A DNA stretch of 63,984 bases from Halococcus salsus (lineage in GTDB: Archaea; Halobacteriota; Halobacteria; Halobacteriales; Halococcaceae), in the NCBI RefSeq assembly GCF_009900715.1, contig NZ_JAAAJC010000010.1, forward strand, positions 1 to 63,984, in the 5' to 3' direction. The notes beneath the pieces were generated by a model, which had not been told where the DNA came from, searched no databases, and saw only the letters and a list, made by a program, of their open reading frames with translations. The translations under genes were made by a program, and so were the position numbers. Below are positions 9,508 to 17,690 of this stretch, one piece after another. Position 1 is the first letter of the stretch. Each line of letters starts with the position of its first letter.

Positions 9508-11103
9508 ATGAGTACCAGCACCTCCGACGCCTGCGACAACACCGCCTATTCGCATAAGATCACCGTTCGTGGATACCTCCAAACCCACGGCGAGGTCGCC
9601 TCCAAGGACGATCTCCGCGCCGGCACCGACGTGCCGGCGTGGTACATCACTAACATCGCCTCCCAAGCCCCCTTCTACACTTCCTTGAACCACAACAACG
9701 AGTACGTCGCCAGCAAGCACATCGTCGGCCACCGATCCACTCACGACGGGTTCTGGCGGCCCGAGGTGGATGACGGCGTCGCCGTCTTCCACCGCAAGGA
9801 AGACGCCAAGCCGACGCTCAAACACCTCGCGTTCCGCCGTCCATCCGGGCTGACCGCATCCGAAGCAAACGACCTTCTCGGTCGTCGCTCCTACCGCCCA
9901 CTCCAGAAGCTCGCTGACCAACAGGAAGTACACGCCACGGAATGGCTAGACACCACCGTCTACACCCACAGCTGGCCGTCCCGCAGGGACGACCAGCTGG
10001 CTCAGCGTGAAACCGACCAGCCAGCCGATGTCACTCACGACGATCCTGCTGACGACGGCTACCTCTACCGTGACGAACTCGTTGCAACCTTCCTCTCGGT
10101 CGCTGTCTCGGAACTTCAGTCAATCTCTCCCGAACGAGCTGCCGCACTCGTCCTGCGGCAGTTCGAGGGCGACTCCTTCGACGCCCTCGAACGCCGTCTT
10201 CAGCGCAATCACTCATTTCGAGAGGCTCTCGACTACACCGAGCCAGAGGACGTCCCGGATGGGACGTCGCTCTGGCGGGCCTTCGATGAACTTCATCCCG
10301 ATGAACTCCGAGACTGCCTCCAGTCGATGTGCGGCGAGTTGCTTGCCGATCACGAACATGGCGGTGAGTTCGTCGTGATCGATGGAACGCACATCGCGGC
10401 GTGGGCGAATACGCGTGATGAGATCGAAAATGGCGAAGTTGAAGGTGCGAGCTGGGGGAAACACGAAGGATCGTTCTACGGGTACAAGGTGTTTCTCGTG
10501 GTGGATGCGGCAACGGAGCTGCCGGTCGCCATCACGATGGAGACCGGCAAGAGGAACGACAGTGCGGCGTTCGAACCGCTCGTTGAGGAGTTCAACGAGC
10601 GGTACGACACTGACGATCTCCAGGCAGCCCTCGCCGATGCCGGCTTTGACAGTCAGGATAACCGCGACTTCTGTCAGGATCAGCTCGATTGTCCGTTGCT
10701 GACGGCGATCAATCCTCGCCGATCGTCGCCGTTAGCAACGATCAAGGACGAAATCAAGGAACTGTTCAAGGAACACGGCGAGGAGGTCGACAGTCCCTAC
10801 GACGCTCTGGAGCGGCTGCCACAGAAGCAACTCTCGGAGTACGGTGTTTCCGTCGGAAACGTCGAGGAGACGTACATTTTTCAGGCAATCAAAGAACGGA
10901 TGCATCGACACCTGCGGGCAGGTGTCGAGCGCGTATTCTCGCGTCTGAAGTCCTTTACCGGCCTTGATCGCGTCCGCGCACGCAAGAAGAACAACGTTGA
11001 GACTCACGTCGTTCTCTCGGCAGTAGCGCTGGTTGCAGCGTCTCTCACTGCACAACGGCAGAACAAACCAGGGTTGATACGGTCACCGAGTCGGCTCATC
11101 TGA
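9508..11103 (+). CDS. DDE transposase of a haloarchaeal IS element
   Basis: A 531-residue protein. A DDE triad is visible: D292 in FVVIDGTHIAAW, D377 in ALADAGFDSQD, E474 in AGVERVFSRLKSFTGLDRVR. The N-terminal 190 residues contain a winged-helix-like region (VRGYLQTHGEVASKDDL, SGLTASEANDLLGRRSYRPLQKLA) likely to bind the element ends. The catalytic part resembles IS4/IS1182-like transposases, but I cannot fix the family. The ORF is intact. Terminal inverted repeats could not be located with confidence. A strong hairpin with T-run follows at 11127-11170. Confidence 0.85.
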   Translation: MSTSTSDACDNTAYSHKITVRGYLQTHGEVASKDDLRAGTDVPAWYITNIASQAPFYTSLNHNNEYVASKHIVGHRSTHDGFWRPEVDDGVAVFHRKEDAKPTLKHLAFRRPSGLTASEANDLLGRRSYRPLQKLADQQEVHATEWLDTTVYTHSWPSRRDDQLAQRETDQPADVTHDDPADDGYLYRDELVATFLSVAVSELQSISPERAAALVLRQFEGDSFDALERRLQRNHSFREALDYTEPEDVPDGTSLWRAFDELHPDELRDCLQSMCGELLADHEHGGEFVVIDGTHIAAWANTRDEIENGEVEGASWGKHEGSFYGYKVFLVVDAATELPVAITMETGKRNDSAAFEPLVEEFNERYDTDDLQAALADAGFDSQDNRDFCQDQLDCPLLTAINPRRSSPLATIKDEIKELFKEHGEEVDSPYDALERLPQKQLSEYGVSVGNVEETYIFQAIKERMHRHLRAGVERVFSRLKSFTGLDRVRARKKNNVETHVVLSAVALVAASLTAQRQNKPGLIRSPSRLI

Positions 11104-11124
11104 CGGTCGCGCCATCTGTCCAAA

Positions 11125-11172
11125 AAACAGGTGTCGCCGCCTGAGAGGCATCGCTCTCAGGCGGCTGTTTTT
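11125..11172. terminator. Bidirectional hairpin terminator
   Basis: A perfect 12-bp stem, GCCGCCTGAGAG and CTCTCAGGCGGC, with a six-base loop, is followed by TGTTTTTT and preceded by the complement AAAAAACA. It would end transcription from either direction, just behind the DDE transposase. Confidence 0.7.
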
Positions 11173-11612
11173 TCTGAAAGAAGCTCGACCAATCAGGCTG
11201 ATCTACCGGCCGATTCAGCCATTTCTATCAAAAATCGTTCCATCGTTTCACCAACTCTACTGATGGAGTCCGGATTCAGGCCCGATCGTTCCGTCTGGCG
11301 ATTTGATTTTGAACGTGCAACAGGGTATTTAAAATAATTGAGGCTAAAGCTAACCGTTGTTTATACTACGTTAGCAACCACCACAAGACTCATTATCGCG
11401 AATCAACTATCCTGATGTAGCTCGGGAGTAGGGTTCGCAAAAGGGGAAACCCCGTTGCGTGGCATCACCCTGCTTTCGAGTTTCCTTTTCTGGTCCGTTG
11501 ACCAGTATCATCAACTGAGTCGCCATTTACATAGTCTTTGTGAAAAAGCATCAAGCTGCCTTTTCTTGATAGGACGTTCTCCGCAGCGATTACCTAATTT
11601 CAGGCGCTAAGG
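11173..11612. other. Gene-free stretch between two transposable elements
   Basis: No ORF with recognisable protein features on either strand. The sequence is A/T-richer than the flanking elements. Nothing structured was found until the hairpins that begin at 11613. Confidence 0.4.
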
Positions 11613-11719
11613 CCCCTCCCTCAAGGAGCACGACCGGAGGGAGCGCGAGTAGGGAGGGGATACAGCGTCCCCAGAACGCTTCGCGTTCTGGTGTGCGAAC
11701 GAGACGCGAAGCGTCTCGT
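11613..11719. repeat. Array of three hairpins, possible right end of a lost IS1341-type element
   Basis: Hairpin 1 (11613-11659) pairs CCCCTCCCT with AGGGAGGGG and resembles, in sequence layout and size, the hairpin at the right end of the TnpB element at 13157-13200 (CCCCACCCT and AGGGTGGGG). Hairpin 2 (11671-11691) is CCAGAACGC-TTC-GCGTTCTGG. Hairpin 3 (11700-11718) is CGAGACGC-GAA-GCGTCTCG. Together they suggest the structured end and guide-RNA region of a related element whose tnpB is gone, or the left-end structure of the following element. Confidence 0.5.
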
Positions 11720-11816
11720 CAACGCCGTCATCGTCTGACCTCCCGAGGTTTCGGCGTGTCGGCTGACCGGACCACGAGCGATACGTTTATGTTTCTACAA
11801 CGTTTATACTCTACCG

Positions 11817-11963
11817 ATGGACCGGCACGAGGTCGAAGGCCACGAAGTTGTGGACGGAGAAGTGAAGCCCACCGGCAACGGCGCTCACGTTCTCGTCCCA
11901 CGCCGATGGGTCGGCGCGACCGTCAAGGTCGTTCGTACCTCCGAACCGAATCCAGACGAGTAG
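11817..11963 (+). CDS. DUF2080 transposase-associated small protein
   Basis: A 48-residue protein beginning MDRHEVEGHEVVDGEVKPTG and containing GNGAHVLVPRRWVGATVKVV, the SpoVT/AbrB-like core of the DUF2080 proteins that precede tnpB in many haloarchaeal IS1341-type elements. The stop is three bases before the tnpB ATG, so the two are an operon. Box A-like ATACGTTTATG and CGTTTATAC stretches lie just upstream. Probably a DNA-binding partner or regulator of the element. Confidence 0.85.
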   Translation: MDRHEVEGHEVVDGEVKPTGNGAHVLVPRRWVGATVKVVRTSEPNPDE

Positions 11964-11966
11964 ACC

Positions 11967-13193
11967 ATGCTCAACTACAAGTCCCGGCTCAACCCCACGC
12001 CCGCTCAAGCAGAGCAGTTAGCGTGGACGCTGGACACCTGCCGACAGGTCTACAACCACTTTCTCCACCGATTGAATCGCGTCGAGAACACGTCGTCGTA
12101 CAACGAGCAGCAGCGACTACCGAAGCTCAAGGAGTGGTGGGACGACCTACGCGCAGTCCACTCCAAAATGCTTCAGAAGGTCGTTCAACGCCTGTACGAC
12201 AATCTCTCGACGCTTCGCGGTCTGAAAGAGAACGGCCACCGCGTCGGTCAACTCCGATGGAAAGGAGCGGGATACTACCATTCGTTCACATACAGTCAGT
12301 CCGGTTTCAAGCTCGACCAAAAGAGCGACCGCGACGAACTGTGGCTGTCGAAGATTGGCAGTATCCCCGTCGTCGCTCACCGCGACCTTCCCACCGATGC
12401 GACCGTGAAATCCGTCACGGTGAAACGCGAACCCACCGGCAAGTGGTATGCCGTCCTCTCGGTCGAAACGCCCGACGAACTGCCGGAGAAACCAACGAAC
12501 CCAGAGAACGTCGTCGGCATCGACGTGGGGATACTAAAGTTCGCCCACGATACCGACGGGACGGCGGTCGGGTCGCTCGACCTGTCGCACGAACGCGAGC
12601 GGCTGGAACACGAACAGCGCGTCCTTTCGCGCCGCGAACACGGGTCGAACAACTACCGCGAACAGCAACGGAAGGTTGCTCGACGCCATGCCGACATCAA
12701 ACGGAAGCGTCGGGATTTCCTTCACAAACTCTCGACGTGGTACGCCGAGAACTGCGACCTCGTTGCCGTCGAAGACCTCGACGCGAAAGGTCTGATGCAA
12801 CTCGATGGCAACAGTCGCAACCGTGCATCCGCCGCGTGGGGGACGTTCCGGCGAATGCTCGAATACAAGTGCGAGCGCGAAGGCACGCACTTCGCGGAGG
12901 TTCGACCACACGGAACAACCAAAGAGTGTGCCCAGTGCGGCGCGGAGACGGACAAACCGTTGTGGGTGCGGGAACACTCGTGTCCGGCGTGTGGCTTCAC
13001 CGCCGACCGCGACGAAAACGCCGCGTGGAACGTCCTTCAGCGCGGTATCGACCAGATAGGCATGGGCAATGCCGAATCAACGCCTGCGGAGACTGTGGTC
13101 CCTACGGCGACTACTTTTCAACCAGTCGCAGCAAACCACGTCGCGGAAACAGGAAGCCCCACCCTCAAGCGCGAGCCGTCAGGCGAGCGGTAG
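11967..13193 (+). CDS. tnpB: TnpB (IS1341-type, IS200/IS605 superfamily) RNA-guided nuclease
   Basis: A 408-residue, apparently intact TnpB. The N-terminal helical domain (LNPTPAQAEQLAWTLDTCRQ) is followed by the split RuvC nuclease: D186 in VVGIDVGILKFA, E269 in LVAVEDLDAKGL, and ADRDENAAWN (D347/D349). A zinc finger CAQC...CPAC lies before the last motif. In the family TnpB is an RNA-guided DNA endonuclease, ancestor of Cas12, using a guide RNA from the element's right end. There is no tnpA, as in other IS1341-type elements, so movement would need a TnpA supplied in trans. The 3' end overlaps the right-end hairpin. Confidence 0.93.
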   Translation: MLNYKSRLNPTPAQAEQLAWTLDTCRQVYNHFLHRLNRVENTSSYNEQQRLPKLKEWWDDLRAVHSKMLQKVVQRLYDNLSTLRGLKENGHRVGQLRWKGAGYYHSFTYSQSGFKLDQKSDRDELWLSKIGSIPVVAHRDLPTDATVKSVTVKREPTGKWYAVLSVETPDELPEKPTNPENVVGIDVGILKFAHDTDGTAVGSLDLSHERERLEHEQRVLSRREHGSNNYREQQRKVARRHADIKRKRRDFLHKLSTWYAENCDLVAVEDLDAKGLMQLDGNSRNRASAAWGTFRRMLEYKCEREGTHFAEVRPHGTTKECAQCGAETDKPLWVREHSCPACGFTADRDENAAWNVLQRGIDQIGMGNAESTPAETVVPTATTFQPVAANHVAETGSPTLKREPSGER

Positions 13194-13200
13194 GGTGGGG
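13157..13200 (+). ncRNA. Right-end hairpin, 3' part of the presumed TnpB guide (omega) RNA
   Basis: A CCCCACCCT / AGGGTGGGG stem overlaps the last codons and stop of tnpB. In TnpB elements the guide RNA is produced from this region and its guide lies just beyond the element end, here the bases after 13200. The exact transcript ends cannot be read from sequence. Confidence 0.5.
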
Positions 13201-14011
13201 AGGATGTCACAGTGAATCTCTCACTCAGAATAGAGCTGTAATCGTGGGCTGAGGTAAGTATCGACGTGTGTGCTACGGCAGTGTGCTCGAAACGCGGTGA
13301 TCCATCGCGGCGATAAGTTAGTTAGACGACGTTCTGTTGACAAAATCGTTATTGCGCGTTGGCAAGTAACTGGATAAGAGTACGTGACGTGACGGGATCA
13401 ACCGCGAAACGACTGAACTACAGAGCGCTATTCCCATCACAGAATCGTTAGTGCGCGGTGAACGGTCGTTTCGCGGCCTACAACAGTGGTCGCCGACGGC
13501 CGCTATCCGTGTGGAGAACGAGTGGGCCAACAAGAAGTTGAGTTGGGGTTGAGTTCATGTCTAAACCGGGTTCGATCAGGTTCTCGAGTGCCTTTTGGAC
13601 ATCTTGACCATGGTCTGAGGCAGGAATGAATCTCCGGCTCTATCCACGAATAATCGTATACCACGTTGTAGAATCAGACGACTCCTGTGTTCGTGCTTCA
13701 TGGTGTCTGTTTTCCCTTTAGTAATACAATTCTCGGAGAGTATCGAGAAGCCCAGTACTTGCTCTCGGACCTTGGTACAAGTCCACAACGTGAGTACGGT
13801 GGGCATGTCGAGCAAACCGTAATCCGGTTCGTTCTTTCGAGAAACCAATAGACTCGGTGATGATTTCTGCCTTCAGGATTGGTCGAGAAAAATTCTAAGG
13901 GGTTGTCCACCTCCGTCGTCTGGCTTACAGCATGATTACTGACTGCGCTGATAAACAGGATGTGGCGGAAAAACATCTCAAGAACGGTTAGAGGGAAGTC
14001 AATGAATTCGA
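13201..14011. other. Gene-free, possibly decayed stretch
   Basis: Several open frames on both strands have no protein-like composition. A short sequence near 13535-13590 (GGTTGAGTTCATG...GGGTTCGATC) recurs in looser form near 16036-16065 and 20743-20770, so an old mobile-element end is possible. Nothing else supportable was seen. Confidence 0.35.
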
Positions 14012-14182
14012 CTAGTCGCTCGCAAAGTCCGACTGTTTTGACCCAGCCACTGGAATGAGTTTCTCGCGGACGACTGTTTCACAGTTGAACGAACAGACGT
14101 GATAAGTGTTACCCGCCCCCATAATTTGACTATCTTGTTCTCTCTTTCCAAGCGGCGCAGCGCAGACATCGCAGGTGTACAT
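14012..14182 (-). CDS. Small zinc-finger protein (56 aa)
   Basis: Begins MYTCDVCAAPLGKREQDSQI and continues to TYHVCSFNCETVVREKL, giving a CxxC...CxxxC zinc site of the treble-clef/TRASH type. Length and composition are typical of the many haloarchaeal micro-zinc-finger proteins. Such proteins act in regulation or nucleic-acid binding, but this one's role is unknown. The ATG follows an A/T-rich stretch; the coding frame is clean. Confidence 0.7.
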   Translation of the reverse strand: MYTCDVCAAPLGKREQDSQIMGAGNTYHVCSFNCETVVREKLIPVAGSKQSDFASD

Positions 14183-14330
14183 TACGTAATGGAAAAGTCG
14201 GTCACGAGCAAGTAAGTCCTCGCTCAGGAGATTCTATACCACTCGATATCTCTCGGAAGGAGAAACTATTGAGTTCGACTTCAGCTACGAAATAACGAGA
14301 TACAGTTCTTGCCAGTGGGCGGGTTTCCTG

Positions 14331-15698
14331 CTAGTTCTTTCCGTTTCCTCCGGATTTTGATTTCCCTGCCGAGGGGAGGAACTGGCCACCCTGTAGTTCG
14401 GCACTAATTCGCGTCTCCGACCCCTTCAGTTGCACACGAAGGCTAGGTGCGAGCGTCCCGCCGAAGACCGCCTTCTGCTCTTCGGGCGAGAGTTCAGAAA
14501 CCGAATCAAGGGATTCTCCGGGGAGGTCCTGGAAATTGAGGAAGCTCGTTACGAGGAGGTTGTCCCCGTGTGGGAGTGCGAGATGAGAGTACGTCTGGAA
14601 CGGTTGTTCGGTGGGGTTTGCGACGACGAGACCACCATCATTAAGCGGCTGATAGTCGCCATCCATCGAGTCTGCAACGAAGCCATACAGCCCGTCCGGT
14701 CCGGTGAGACCGGGCGCGAACGTGAACTTGTGGCTAATTGTGAATAGATAGTAGTTTCCTCTATTAACGACGATATGAGGTCGCTCAAGTTGCTGGTTCG
14801 TGGTTATTGCTTCGAGTAGCGGCTCCTGGAGCTCCCAGTCAGTGAGCTCCTCGTTCGTTGCCTGAGCAATACCGACGTTTCCGTTCCACTTGTACCAATC
14901 ATTTTGGTAGGCACTGGGGTCCTCGATTCGAGTGTTACCTTCGAAGACAACGTAGTCCTCGCCGGTTTCGGGATGCTGGAAATACCAGGGATCACGGAAC
15001 GCGTAGACGATCCCTTGGTCCACGGACTGTTCGAGCGTTTGGTAAGTCTGGCCGTCAGCCTCGGCGATCTTGTGGTGTTCAAAGCTCCCTGTGAGTGAAA
15101 CTCCCTCGGATGAGGTTTCCATCGAGGCGCCTTTGGCGAAAGCGAGACGCTGCCGATAGCGTTCCCTTGGCGGGAGATTGCCGTCACTGACGGCTGTGTA
15201 GAACAGATATAGCTGGTCTTCGGTCTGGTCGTACATGGCCGAGCCAGCCCACTGGTGGTGCCCAAGTGGGTTTTCAAATGCTTCACCACCGAGTGTCCAG
15301 TCATGTCCGTTCTTCGAATAGAAGTATCGAATTCGAGCGAGGTTGTGACGAGCACCTGGAGGAACATCATTGGGCGCTGTCAGGGAAAATATCACCTGGT
15401 AGCCGTTGATCTTCGTAATTGAGCCGTCACGGTTTCGGAGGGGCCACGTATCCCAAATATAGAGGCTGTCGGATAGTTTGTCGACAGGTTCATCGATAAG
15501 TGGCGCAGTATTGGCGTCAGTTCGTCGGATCTGTTCGGCCTGCTCGCGAGTCCACGAAGGACCGAATCGGCCTTTCCCAGCTGCACTCCCTGGAAGGGTT
15601 GCACCAGCAACGCCAGCAGCCCCGAGAGCGCCAAACGTTTTCAGCGCTGTTCGTCGATGCATACCGAATTGTCCGCTGGAATCCTCTTCGGGCATCAT
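14331..15698 (-). CDS. Tat-exported GH68 levansucrase / fructosyltransferase
   Basis: A 455-residue secreted enzyme. A twin-arginine signal (HRRTALKTFGALGAAGVAG) ends near an A-A-G site. The mature part is family GH68: nucleophile D83 in YIWDTWPLRN, transition-state stabiliser D236 in YAFRDPWYF, general acid/base E305 in QLERPH. It should split sucrose and transfer fructose to water, sucrose or a growing levan/inulin chain outside the cell. The start is taken at the paired ATG 15698/15695, behind a GGAG; the GTG at 15761 would put 30 extra residues before the signal. There is no dedicated operon partner; a sugar-acid operon lies 2 kb away. Confidence 0.93.
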   Translation of the reverse strand: MMPEEDSSGQFGMHRRTALKTFGALGAAGVAGATLPGSAAGKGRFGPSWTREQAEQIRRTDANTAPLIDEPVDKLSDSLYIWDTWPLRNRDGSITKINGYQVIFSLTAPNDVPPGARHNLARIRYFYSKNGHDWTLGGEAFENPLGHHQWAGSAMYDQTEDQLYLFYTAVSDGNLPPRERYRQRLAFAKGASMETSSEGVSLTGSFEHHKIAEADGQTYQTLEQSVDQGIVYAFRDPWYFQHPETGEDYVVFEGNTRIEDPSAYQNDWYKWNGNVGIAQATNEELTDWELQEPLLEAITTNQQLERPHIVVNRGNYYLFTISHKFTFAPGLTGPDGLYGFVADSMDGDYQPLNDGGLVVANPTEQPFQTYSHLALPHGDNLLVTSFLNFQDLPGESLDSVSELSPEEQKAVFGGTLAPSLRVQLKGSETRISAELQGGQFLPSAGKSKSGGNGKN

Positions 15699-15761
15699 CT
15701 CCACGTGTACTCGGCAGACGAAAGTATCTATTGGCCATTTTTGCATTATTGTTGGTGTCAC

Positions 15762-16224
15762 GCTCTAAAAGTGGTCAAACGTTAGTCCACTACTGACTAC
15801 AAAGTCAGATGTTGATAAAAGTTCAAGTTGTTGGATCTTCTCTGTTTGTGAATGATTTCCCCGTGCCTCGTTGCTTGCAAATTTCACTCACAATTCGCTG
15901 ACATGGACTACGCCTTCACCGCTATTGATGCGGTTTACGTCTGGACCCGAGGTGGCTACCAGGCCGCTCGGATTTGATGCGCTGGATCCACTCCTTCGTA
16001 ACCGTTTCCATCGAACGCCTTCTGTTCTATAGGGGTGAGTTTGTGTCAAACTAGGTTCGATCGGGTTGCCGGGTACGTCCGAAACGGCGACGGATTGTAT
16101 CGTCGCTCTACGGAAAGAACATGGTTACTGAGAGTCTGTTAGTGACTTACCCGCTTTATCCAAAAGCAGGGGCGTCAACAATTCGAGATTGTTCGTCGAA
16201 TAGTTGGAGAGACGTGTTTCGGTC
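15762..16224. other. Intergenic region without a visible gene
   Basis: Between the divergent-side end of the levansucrase gene and the 3' end of the HTH regulator. It holds the levansucrase promoter region and another copy-like sequence GTGAGTTTGTGTCAAAC followed by GGTTCGATCGGGTT (about 16036-16065). No ORF is supportable. Confidence 0.35.
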
Positions 16225-16746
16225 TTAATTGACAGGTGCTTCCATCGTTTCTGTTCTGATGATGAGCTTGTTGTCGGAGCCAACAACTCCATCAATCGTC
16301 CCAGTAATCGCAAGCCTCGATTTCGGCGTGGGACCGACCGTAACTGAGTCGCCTTCATGAAAGTCCCGAACTGACCCCTGCATTCGAAGCTCAGCGCGGC
16401 ATTTCCCAGGATGGTGGACGCTCATCAGGTTGATCTCCTGAATCACCTGTTCGTCGATTGGATCACCATTGTGGCTCAGCGGGATGGAGGCAGGCTCATC
16501 CATCTCCTCGATGTCGAGCGCGTTGTAAGCGCTCGCCATCGGCTTGTAGCCACCCTTCGGTCCAGGAACGCCCTCGACCAATTGGAGGGCTTTCAAACTC
16601 TGCATCTGATTTCGGATTGTGCCTGCATTACGGTCGATCTGCTCGGCGATGGCTTGACCTTTGACTGCGTTCTCGCTGTCCCGATAGAGGTCAACGAGTT
16701 CTTGGAGGATCGTCTTCTGGCTTTCAGTCAACTCGATCGATGACAT
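16225..16746 (-). CDS. Winged-helix transcriptional regulator (Rrf2-like)
   Basis: A 173-residue protein. The N-terminal wHTH covers residues 5-65: TESQKTILQELVDLYRDS, GQAIAEQIDRNAGTIRNQMQ (recognition helix), then the wing VPGPKGGYKP. The C-terminal 90 residues are a small beta-rich domain (PGKCRAELRMQGSVRDF, EGDSVTVGPTPKSRL) that may sense a ligand or mediate dimerisation. Haloarchaeal proteins of this type are usually annotated Rrf2 family. No cysteine cluster for an Fe-S site is visible. It could control the neighbouring levansucrase or the UxaA operon; that is inference from position only. Confidence 0.75.
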   Translation of the reverse strand: MSSIELTESQKTILQELVDLYRDSENAVKGQAIAEQIDRNAGTIRNQMQSLKALQLVEGVPGPKGGYKPMASAYNALDIEEMDEPASIPLSHNGDPIDEQVIQEINLMSVHHPGKCRAELRMQGSVRDFHEGDSVTVGPTPKSRLAITGTIDGVVGSDNKLIIRTETMEAPVN

Positions 16747-17055
16747 ACATACAATAGTGGGTCACTGTCGGTTAAGTCCGTGGATGAAATCAGATGGCAT
16801 TCAAACCTTCGCAGATCGTGTGCTTGATTTCGAGATAGGAGAAAAGATAGGTTGACCTTCCACTCAATCTTCGGTTGAGTCTGGCAGGTAAACTGTTAAA
16901 ATTCTTTCCCAGAGGTTTACGTTGTAACCTCAGAAGAATATATAACCCAGAACGAGCGAAATTATCGCCGCGATCCAAATTCTACATGAACAATCCGACT
17001 AAGAATCGAACAAGTGAAGAGTATTAGTACCCTGCACTGTGTGAAATACTATCAC

Positions 17056-17181
17056 ATGCCAGAAGACGCGGAAGCTGGACCTACTCGGAACATCAACGAA
17101 TTGTTAATGCGGTGCCCCGAGTGTGGTACACCCTTCCTAGAAGAAACTGCTATGAAGAGTCACAGAACGGAAACTCATTAG
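17056..17181 (+). CDS. Small C2H2 zinc-finger protein (41 aa)
   Basis: Starts MPEDAEAGPTRNINELLMRC and contains CPECGTPFLEETAMKSHRTETH, a classical single C2H2 finger (C-x2-C-x12-H-x4-H pattern). It is likely a DNA- or protein-binding microprotein. The ATG is preceded by an A/T-rich region after GTGAAATACTATC. Partners unknown. Confidence 0.65.
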   Translation: MPEDAEAGPTRNINELLMRCPECGTPFLEETAMKSHRTETH

Positions 17182-17192
17182 CAATATAGCTC

Positions 17193-17690
17193 TCAGTCGC
17201 CGCCTAGGCCGACACACTGGCGTTGATTCCCTTCATACGCTACCGTCGTGCCGTTTTCCATGGTGAACTGAATGCCCATGTATTGGGGTCGATAGCGAAC
17301 TCCGAGTACGGCGGGTTTCACGAGCAACAGAACACCGTCTCGGTCCGTTCAACCTCCATGTGTGTGAGCAAATCAGGGTAGTGAACCGCCTCACTGACCA
17401 ACATAGGGTACTCCTCGAGGCCATGGAGTAGCTTGCCAGCCCAGCCATCACACGTTTTGGCGCTGACCGTATATCAGCCGCAGAGGTGATTGACGGGCCC
17501 AACTCGCCCGACTGGAGGCGCCTGGGGAACAAGGGGACGTTTTGCTGGAGGAACTCTCGGCACCACGTTTCGCGCGATCCACCGGTACCGATAAGGAATA
17601 GTTGATGTGCCACACCTCACCGCTCCCCGAAGCTTCGCTTTGCTCTGCTGTTCCGTCTGCGCTTCCATATAATCGAGGGCCTCCCCAGCA
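17193..17690 (-). pseudogene. Decayed gene of unknown function with frameshift
   Basis: Two frames together read like one protein: LEEYPMLVSEAVHYPDLLTH then, after a shift near 17335, DGVLLLVKPAVLGVRYRPQY and MGIQFTMENGTTVAYEGNQR before the stop at 17193. The upstream part is interrupted by further shifts. I cannot name the family. It lies at the 3' end of the UxaA operon on the same strand and may once have belonged to it. Confidence 0.4.

Noticed and set aside
11693-13252. 519-codon plus-strand frame overlapping tnpB
   Set aside because: Arg/Pro-rich, low-complexity shadow frame of the real tnpB, whose catalytic motifs are in another frame.
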